From contig CAMLLE010000001.1 of the NCBI GenBank assembly GCA_946480555.1, positions 1-30,485 of the forward strand: a stretch of DNA of 30,485 nucleotides, given 5' to 3'. The notes under the pieces are model-generated. The model had not been told where the DNA came from. It was given only the letters and a program-made list of their open reading frames with translations, and did no database searches. Shown here piece by piece: positions 25,366 through 30,485 of this stretch. The DNA comes from an uncultured Verrucomicrobia subdivision 3 bacterium. GTDB taxonomy: Bacteria > Verrucomicrobiota > Verrucomicrobiae > Limisphaerales > CAMLLE01. How positions within the stretch are numbered: position 1 is the first letter of the stretch; each line of letters opens with the position of its first letter. A program made the position numbers and the translations under genes.

Positions 25366-25752
25366 ATGATTGCTCCGGTTCCAAATAACAAAATCAGTGC
25401 CACGCCAGGTTTTCGCGTCAGTGACGAACGGTTGATCAAAGTCACCGAGAATGCTGCGCGTCGCGTCGGCGGTTTGCTGCAGAAGCAAGGCCGGCCTCAG
25501 GGCGTGCTGCGCGTGTCCGTCGTGGGCGGGGGCTGCTCCGGCCTGCAATACAAAATGGACCTGCAGGATGGACCGGCGAATCGCGATTTCCTGGTCGAGA
25601 CCGGCGGCATCCGAGTGGTCGTGGACCCGAAGAGCGCGTTGTATGTGACCGGCAGCGAACTGGATTTCATCGATGGATTGCAGGGCGGATTCAAGGTGAA
25701 GAACCCCAATGCCGCCACGAGCTGTTCCTGCGGAGAAAGCTTCAGCGCCTGA
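25366..25752 (+). CDS. A-type iron-sulfur cluster carrier (IscA/ErpA/HesB family)
   Basis: A 128-residue A-type carrier that passes Fe-S clusters to target proteins in the cytosol. The three cluster ligands are in place: Cys57 in 'VVGGGCSGLQYKM' and Cys120/Cys122 in 'ATSCSCGESFSA'. Also typical are 'DFLVETGGIRVVVDPKSALY' and 'GSELDFIDGLQGGFKVKNPN'. IscA, ErpA and SufA cannot be separated on sequence alone, so no symbol is given. The ATG at 25366 fits family length; a GTG at 25333 would add eleven residues. HscB starts three bases after the stop, which shows the two are co-translated. Cysteine desulfurase, scaffold and HscA are not in the window. Confidence 0.95.
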   Translation: MIAPVPNNKISATPGFRVSDERLIKVTENAARRVGGLLQKQGRPQGVLRVSVVGGGCSGLQYKMDLQDGPANRDFLVETGGIRVVVDPKSALYVTGSELDFIDGLQGGFKVKNPNAATSCSCGESFSA

Positions 25753-25755
25753 CGA

Positions 25756-26361
25756 ATGACTGACTACTTTGCGCTGCTGCTGCAACCGCGCCGCCCGTGG
25801 CTCGAAGACGAGCAGCTTAAGTCGAGCTTCCTGGAACGCTCCGCCGCATCGCATCCGGATCGCGTGCATTCCCTCGGCCCCTCCGAACGCGCCGAAGCGC
25901 AGGAGCGCTATGTTGAACTGAACGCGGCGTATCAGTGCCTGCGTGAACCACGAGAACGCATTCGGCATTTGCTGAAACTGGAACTCGGCGCAGCACCCGG
26001 CGACATCAAACAGATTCCTGAACGGCTCATGCAGGAATTTTTTCGCGTTGGAACCGAATGCCGCGCGGCGGATGCGTTGCTGAAGGAGAAGGATAAAATC
26101 GTCTCGCCTCTGCTGAAGGTGGAGTGGTTTCAGAAGGCGCAAACTCGCAGCGATTCGCTCCTGGAACTGGCGCGCGCGGTGAACGCGAAACGCGACGCAC
26201 TGCTCGACCGCGTGCGCCTGATCGATGCCGGCTGGAGCGACGATGCGCAACCGGACCGCAGGAGCTCGTTGAACGAACTGGAATCCGTTCATCACGGCCT
26301 CGGCTTCTACGAACGCTGGATCGCGCAAATCCAGGAACGCGTGACGCAGCTGGCGATTTGA
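25756..26361 (+). CDS. hscB: HscB-like Fe-S co-chaperone (J-domain protein)
   Basis: A 201-residue J-protein that stimulates the Hsp70 HscA during Fe-S cluster transfer from the scaffold. The J domain fills residues 1-75, with the essential His-Pro-Asp at 33-35 ('AASHPDRVHSL') and 'YVELNAAYQCLREPRERIRH' as the last helices. The C-terminal three-helix part has 'IPERLMQEFFRVGTECRAAD', in line with HscB rather than DnaJ, and there is no Cys-rich zinc region. The start lies three bases after the A-type carrier stop. Pairing with an A-type carrier supports the assignment, though the scaffold-binding patch could not be checked. A transcript could continue to the terminator at 26714-26746. Confidence 0.85.
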   Translation: MTDYFALLLQPRRPWLEDEQLKSSFLERSAASHPDRVHSLGPSERAEAQERYVELNAAYQCLREPRERIRHLLKLELGAAPGDIKQIPERLMQEFFRVGTECRAADALLKEKDKIVSPLLKVEWFQKAQTRSDSLLELARAVNAKRDALLDRVRLIDAGWSDDAQPDRRSSLNELESVHHGLGFYERWIAQIQERVTQLAI

Positions 26362-26816
26362 AATCGAGAACGGCAGGGTGAGCCGATTCGGAATTGCGCC
26401 GGTTGGAATCCAGATTCCTCGTGCGCTGCGGGCCGCGCTTTCGTGTCCAAGCCTCACCCAGCCTTGCGACACCGCCGCCCTGTTTCTGGACAGCTGGATT
26501 TCGACCGTTCTTCGCCGCAGTTCAAATTCGCTGGACGCCGCTGGTATTTGCCGTGCTTGGAAGTCTGGCATGACAGCCTCGACTCAAGCATTTATGCGGA
26601 AAGCCGTGGCTCTTGCCCGCTTTCTCACGCCTGAAAGCGACAAGTTCCTTCCAAGCGCCCTCCGTGGCACGCGTCTGGCTATTTAGCAGACGTCTTCTGA
26701 TTGGGTTTGGTTCCCGGCGGCTTGCGCAAGCAGGCCGCCGGTTTTTCGTTTTGCACTCATGCGGGAAGCGCCCCGGTGCGCAAGGGTTCTTCGGCCAGTA
26801 TCGTTGTTGCCGTACA
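26362..26816 (+). other. 455-bp gap between hscB and the MgtC-like gene
   Basis: This is the longest stretch without an assigned gene. An open frame from 26362 (no ATG; GTG at 26443) to 26634 encodes 'QFKFAGRRWYLPCLEVWHD' and similar residues. It may be a gene remnant or chance, as GC-rich DNA often has open frames. At 26672-26692 there is a short hairpin (CGTCTG / CAGACG with one bulged G). The terminator at 26714-26746 follows. No tRNA or known riboswitch was recognised. Confidence 0.35.
26714..26746 (+). terminator. Rho-independent terminator
   Basis: CCGGCGGC (26714-26721) and GCCGCCGG (26734-26741) form an 8-bp GC stem around TTGCGCAAGCAG, followed directly by TTTTT (26742-26746). It reads on the plus strand, 71 bp before the MgtC-like start. 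It ends the iscA-type/hscB transcript or acts as an attenuator in the leader of the next gene. Confidence 0.85.
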
Positions 26817-27503
26817 ATGAACGAGCAACTCGCTTATTCGGAAATTCTCCTTCGCATGGCCACCGCGACTATTGCGGGCGCGCTGGTCGGATTGGAGCGC
26901 GAGAAACACGGACGCCCGGCCGGCTTGCGCACCACGATTCTCACCTGCGTCGCCGCCGCGCTTTCGATGGTCGTTTCCGAAGCGCTCTTTGTGAACGCCG
27001 GCCAAAGCGCGACCTGGCGGCCGGATCCCGCCCGGCTCGGCGCCGGCATCCTCACCGGCATCGGCTTCCTCGGCGCAGGAACCATCATGCGGCACTCGAA
27101 CATCATTCGCGGCGTCACCACCGCGGCCAGCTTGTGGTTCGTGACCGTATTGGGATTGGCATTCGGTTCGGGGCTGTATTTCGCCGGCTCGATCGGTCTG
27201 GTTGTGGCGCTGATCAGCCTGATGCTGCTGCCGGCGGTGGAGAAACAGATGGACAGCGATTGGTATCAAACGCTGACGGTGATTGCAGCCGCGGATGCAT
27301 TGACGGAAGCCGATCTGCGCTCCCGGCTGGAGAAACTCGGGCTGAAAACCAAGCGCCTGCGCCTGCGCTACGATTTGGTGGCACAGTTCATGACAATCTG
27401 GGTGGAAGTGCAGTTCAGCCGGCAGGAGGCAGCGGAAATGCCGGCGAAGATTCTACACGAACTGCGCCCCATTCCCGGCATTCGCGACATCCACTGGGAA
27501 TGA
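26817..27503 (+). CDS. MgtC/SapB family membrane protein
   Basis: A 228-residue inner-membrane protein. The N-terminal part has four or five helices with family motifs: 'GLEREKHGRPAGLRTTILTC', 'LGAGILTGIGFLGAGTIMRH' and 'IRGVTTAASLWFVTVLGLAF'. The C-terminal 85 residues or so are soluble and ACT-like ('QTLTVIAAADALTEADLRSR ... VQFSRQEAAEM'). MgtC proteins help survival under low Mg2+ and modulate ATP synthase or other transporters in pathogens; in environmental bacteria the role is unclear. The ATG at 26817 (MNEQLAYSEI) was chosen since longer versions of the frame pass through the terminator. It stops 31 bp from the opposing glgB stop. The leader contains a terminator hairpin that might be conditional. 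Confidence 0.9.
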   Translation: MNEQLAYSEILLRMATATIAGALVGLEREKHGRPAGLRTTILTCVAAALSMVVSEALFVNAGQSATWRPDPARLGAGILTGIGFLGAGTIMRHSNIIRGVTTAASLWFVTVLGLAFGSGLYFAGSIGLVVALISLMLLPAVEKQMDSDWYQTLTVIAAADALTEADLRSRLEKLGLKTKRLRLRYDLVAQFMTIWVEVQFSRQEAAEMPAKILHELRPIPGIRDIHWE

Positions 27504-27534
27504 TCCTTCGGCACGCCGCCGCCGCAGAATTGCT

Positions 27535-29733
27535 TCAGCCTTTGAACTTGAACGCGACGATGCTCAACGGTGGCAGCGTGATTTCAGCGGAGAACTCCTG
27601 GTTGTGCCACTTCGATTCTTCAGCGAGAACGCCACCAAGGTTTCCCACGTTGCTGCCGCCGTAAGCCGCGGCGTCGCTATTCAACACCTCCGCCCATTTT
27701 CCGGGCCTGGGCAGGCCGACACGATATTTGTAACGCGGCACGGGCGTGAGATTCAGGATCACGGCCACTTCGCTGGTACGATCCGCATTCTGCCGGACGA
27801 AAGACAAGATGCTGCTCTCACTGTCGGAACAATCGATCCAATAGAATCCGTGATGCTCGAAATCCGATTGCCAGAGCCCGGGCTCTGCAAGGTATAGGCG
27901 GTTCGCGTCGGCAACGAACTGCTGCAAGCCCCGATGATAGGGACCCGCATCCAGCAGCCACCAATCGACCTCGCCGTTGGCATTCCATTCGCCGCTCTGG
28001 CCGAGTTCGCCGCCCATGAAGAGCAGTTTCTTGCCAGGAAAAAGCCATTGATAACCGAGCAGCGAGCGCAGGTTCGCGAAGCGCTGCCAGTCGTCGCCCG
28101 GCATGCGGCCGAGCAGCGAGCGTTTTCCATGGACCACTTCATCGTGCGACAGCGGCAGCACGAAATTTTCATTGAAGTGATAGAGCATCGCGAACGTGAG
28201 ATCGTTCTGATGATATTTCCGGTAAACAGGCTCGCGCGCGAAATAGTTCAACGTGTCGTGCATCCAGCCCATGTTCCATTTGAACGAGAATCCGAGCCCG
28301 CCGAGATACGGCGGCCGCGTGACGAGCGGCCACGCGGTCGACTCTTCCGCAATCGTCATCACGCCGGGGAATTCCACATGCGTGATGTGATTGAACGCGC
28401 GAAGAAACTCGATCGCCTCCAGGTTCTCCCGCCCGCCATACTGGTTGGGAATCCACTCACCCTCCTTGCGCGAGTAGTCGAGGTAGAGCATGGACGCCAC
28501 GGCATCGACGCGCAGGCCGTCGATGTGAAACTGGTCACACCAGAAGAGCGCGTTTGCGATCAGGAAATTACAGACTTCATGGCGGCCGAAGTTGAAGATC
28601 AGCGTGCCCCAATCCTGATGCGCGCCTTTGCGCGGATCTTCATGTTCGTAAAGCGCGGTGCCATCAAACCGCGCCAGCGCCCAGTCATCACGCGGAAAAT
28701 GCGCTGGCACCCAATCGACGATGACTCCGATGCCAGCAGCATGCAGCTCGTTCACGAGGAACTTGAAATCTTCCGGTGTGCCATAGCGGCTGGTCGGCGC
28801 ATAGAAGCCGGTGACCTGATAACCCCACGAGGGATAGAACGCGTGTTCAGCAAGCGGTAGAAATTCAACATGCGTGAAGCCCATTTGCTTCACGTAGTTC
28901 ACGAGCGGTTCCGCGATTTCACGATAGCCGAGCGATTCGTTCGCAGACTTCTTACGCCAGGAACCCATGTGGACTTCATACACGCTCATGGGCGCCCGCA
29001 GCGCGTCGCGATTGCGCCGTTGCTGCATCCAGGCTTCGTCGGTCCACTGAAACTTCCTGGTGTTCCAAACGATCGCCGCATTCTTCGGCGCTTTTTCGAA
29101 AAACACGCCGTAGGGATCGGTCTTCAGGACAACGTGGCCGTGAATGTTCCGAAGTTCGAACTTGTAATGAGCTCCTTCGCCAACGTTGGGAATGAAGATT
29201 TCCCAAACACCCGAAGCGCCAAGAGAACGCATCATGTGGCGGCGGCCATCCCAGTCATTGAAATCGCCGACAACACTCACGCGCTGGGCGTTTGGTGCCC
29301 AAACCGCGAAACTGGTGCCATCAACGCCATCGATCTTGCGCAACTGCGCGCCAAGCTTTTCGTAAATGCGCCGCTCGTCGCCCTTGCCGAAGAGGAACAG
29401 ATCCGATTCGCCAAGCGTTGGCAGGAATGAATAGGGATCGCGCGTGCGCCAGGAGTGTTTCTGGTGATCGGAAATGACGAGGTCGTAGGCGTAAACTTGA
29501 TTCGCACCTTTGGTGATGCCTTCGAACACGCCGGCTTCGTGAATCCGTTTCAGCGCGAATGCGGGCCGTTCCTTTTCATGGACCGGCTGCACTTCGATCT
29601 TTGCCGCACCGGGCACAAACGCGCGCACCACGAGGCCGGACCCGTCCCCCAATACGTGCATCCCGAGCAATTGATGCGGCGCACGTTGATTGGCCTCCAC
29701 CAGACTCCGAAGTTCATCCTGGGTCATTACCAT
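27535..29733 (-). CDS. glgB: 1,4-alpha-glucan branching enzyme GlgB
   Basis: A 732-residue GH13 enzyme that makes alpha-1,6 branches in glycogen by cutting and re-attaching alpha-1,4 chains. The N1 module ('QRAPHQLLGMHVLGDGSGLV') and the CBM48 module ('GTSFAVWAPNAQRVSVVGDF') precede the catalytic barrel. The nucleophile is Asp410 in 'GLRVDAVASMLYLDYSRKEG', the acid/base Glu463 in 'MTIAEESTAWPLVT', and the third Asp lies in 'PLSHDEVVHGKRSLLGRMPG'. All are displaced by five from E. coli GlgB (405, 458), showing a full-length protein. The start at 29733 was chosen because the frame upstream overlaps coaE. No other glycogen genes are next to it, so it seems to be a lone member. It follows coaE by 52 bp on the same strand. 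Confidence 0.96.
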   Translation of the reverse strand: MVMTQDELRSLVEANQRAPHQLLGMHVLGDGSGLVVRAFVPGAAKIEVQPVHEKERPAFALKRIHEAGVFEGITKGANQVYAYDLVISDHQKHSWRTRDPYSFLPTLGESDLFLFGKGDERRIYEKLGAQLRKIDGVDGTSFAVWAPNAQRVSVVGDFNDWDGRRHMMRSLGASGVWEIFIPNVGEGAHYKFELRNIHGHVVLKTDPYGVFFEKAPKNAAIVWNTRKFQWTDEAWMQQRRNRDALRAPMSVYEVHMGSWRKKSANESLGYREIAEPLVNYVKQMGFTHVEFLPLAEHAFYPSWGYQVTGFYAPTSRYGTPEDFKFLVNELHAAGIGVIVDWVPAHFPRDDWALARFDGTALYEHEDPRKGAHQDWGTLIFNFGRHEVCNFLIANALFWCDQFHIDGLRVDAVASMLYLDYSRKEGEWIPNQYGGRENLEAIEFLRAFNHITHVEFPGVMTIAEESTAWPLVTRPPYLGGLGFSFKWNMGWMHDTLNYFAREPVYRKYHQNDLTFAMLYHFNENFVLPLSHDEVVHGKRSLLGRMPGDDWQRFANLRSLLGYQWLFPGKKLLFMGGELGQSGEWNANGEVDWWLLDAGPYHRGLQQFVADANRLYLAEPGLWQSDFEHHGFYWIDCSDSESSILSFVRQNADRTSEVAVILNLTPVPRYKYRVGLPRPGKWAEVLNSDAAAYGGSNVGNLGGVLAEESKWHNQEFSAEITLPPLSIVAFKFKG

Positions 29734-29785
29734 GGCGACGGAATCTAGCAGACCCTCCCAAAACCGACACCGGAAAAGAACCCCA

Positions 29786-30364
29786 CTAACGGAATAGGCA
29801 AAGCAACTGTTCTTCGGTGACCTCAAGCGGCCCTTCCGTCCAGATCACAAAATCAGAGGCGGCAATTTTGCGTTCGACCGGCCATTGCGCGGCGACCCGT
29901 TGAGAAACATGTAGATCATCCCAACCACGTGCTCGCAAGCGGGCGCGTTGTGAAGCTTCCGAACATGCGACGCTCACTGTGAAATCGAATTCGGCTTCAG
30001 CCAACGTTTCAAACAGAAGCGGAATCACAACAACGGCATCCTGGATTCCCGCCTGGCGCCAATTCGCCACCTGGGATTTCCACGCGGCGCGAATGCGCGG
30101 ATGAAGAATCGCTTCCAGCCGAGATCGGGCCGAGCGATCCGCAAAGACAAATTCCGCCAAGGCCACCCGATTCAAATCTCCTTCCGCATTGAGGAACGAG
30201 GTGCCGAAGGTCCCGGTGATTTCCACCATTGCTTCCGAGCCAGGCTGAGTAAGCCGCCGGGCGAGCAAATCGGTATCCACCGTCGCAACCCCCCGGTTTT
30301 GGAGAATCTGAGCAGCGGTGGACTTTCCCATTCCGACTCCGCCGGTCAAGCCCCAGACTCTCAT
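29786..30364 (-). CDS. coaE: Dephospho-CoA kinase
   Basis: A 192-residue kinase for the last step of coenzyme A synthesis, phosphorylating the 3'-OH of dephospho-CoA with ATP. The P-loop is 'GLTGGVGMGKSTAA' (residues 6-19), followed by 'VDTDLLARRLTQPGSEA' for CoA binding. The family marker 'LEAILHPRIRAAWKSQVANW' and 'VVVIPLLFETLAEAEFD' (the lid/CoA core) are in order. 'VSVACSEASQRARLRAR' and 'ASDFVIWTEG' close the fold. Length is normal for CoaE. It begins 11 bp after the stop of the truncated exported-protein gene on the same strand and precedes glgB, so the three may share a transcript although their functions are unrelated. Confidence 0.96.
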   Translation of the reverse strand: MRVWGLTGGVGMGKSTAAQILQNRGVATVDTDLLARRLTQPGSEAMVEITGTFGTSFLNAEGDLNRVALAEFVFADRSARSRLEAILHPRIRAAWKSQVANWRQAGIQDAVVVIPLLFETLAEAEFDFTVSVACSEASQRARLRARGWDDLHVSQRVAAQWPVERKIAASDFVIWTEGPLEVTEEQLLCLFR

Positions 30365-30375
30365 GTGATACCGAG

Positions 30376-30485
30376 CTATTGCGCCAGCACAGCTCGATAG
30401 AACCGATACGGCAGGCTGGCTGCGTTCGGATCGCCGAAGTTGAACGGCGGCGTGTTTGTGATGATCGGCACCCAGTTGATCAAGT
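30376..30485 (-). CDS. 3' end of an exported protein with FYRA C-terminal module (partial)
   Basis: Only the last 36 or so codons lie in the window; the 5' part is beyond the right edge. The minus-strand reading is 'LINWVPIITNTPPFNFGDPN', then 'AASLPYRFYRAVLAQ' and a TAG at 30376-30378. This is the closing strand set of the 'STNL.NW...FYRA' module found in exported verrucomicrobial proteins, also seen here in the DUF3160 protein and subtilase. What the rest of the protein does cannot be told. It is shorter than most gene finders report. Confidence 0.75.
   Translation of the reverse strand, partial: LINWVPIITNTPPFNFGDPNAASLPYRFYRAVLAQ

Noticed and set aside
25348..26571. Minus-strand frame of 407 codons over the A-type carrier and hscB
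   Set aside because: Both plus-strand genes are clearly real with conserved Cys and HPD residues; the antisense product matches nothing known.
27934..28860. Plus-strand frame of 308 codons within glgB
   Set aside because: It is opposite the GlgB catalytic domain and has no motif of its own.

Overview
The window is a GC-rich bacterial chromosome segment, most likely from the phylum Verrucomicrobiota (Pedosphaera/Limisphaera-like). This rests on several sequence traits. Exported proteins carry the 'STNL.NW...FYRV' module, seen in the DUF3160 protein, the subtilase and the truncated gene at the right edge. A DUF3160 protein and a subtilase with DxDxDG repeats are present. Shine-Dalgarno signals are mostly weak. 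No 16S or other phylogenetic marker is present, so the phylum is an inference. I saw no tRNA, rRNA, CRISPR array, transposase or phage gene.

Layout, left to right. (1) 154-4008: a GH43-like lipoprotein and a convergent secreted DUF3160 protein. (2) 4207-5863: a small stress-type cluster of a PhnB-like VOC protein, a secreted DUF1579-like protein and a second VOC protein. (3) 5872-12466: a TetR repressor followed by a complete tripartite HAE1-type RND drug-efflux operon (adaptor, pump, NodT-type outer-membrane channel). The same 20-bp inverted-repeat operator lies before tetR and before the adaptor gene. (4) 12616-13506, minus strand: a DGPF/YCII protein and a DUF1428 protein. (5) 13681-16940: a stand-alone response regulator, divergent from a large secreted subtilisin-like protease. 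(6) 17052-25277: a copper/silver (Cus-type) resistance region with a YHS/TRASH-like Cys protein, a Cys-cluster secreted protein, a CusC-like channel, a membrane-anchored His/Cys-rich protein, CusB with a heavy-metal-binding domain, and an enlarged CusA. (7) 25366-26361: an A-type Fe-S carrier and HscB. (8) 26714-30485: a terminator, an MgtC/SapB membrane protein, glycogen branching enzyme GlgB, dephospho-CoA kinase CoaE, and the 3' end of an exported protein.

The two strongest new observations are these. First, three nearly superimposable 32-bp elements (TTGTCCTG-N14-TTCGTC(A/T)TA) occur 26-29 bp upstream of the VOC, DUF1579-like and DGPF genes, on both strands. They look like promoters of one ECF-type sigma factor encoded elsewhere, which would tie regions 2 and 4 into one regulon. 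Second, CusA keeps the three methionines of the Cu(I)/Ag(I) site. It also carries a cytoplasmic linker, an extra transmembrane helix and a C-terminal DUF3347-like Cys/Met domain that would be placed in the periplasm, plus a 26-residue low-complexity insertion. This suggests a pump with a built-in metal-receiving domain, supported by several small Cys/His-rich proteins in the same gene set.
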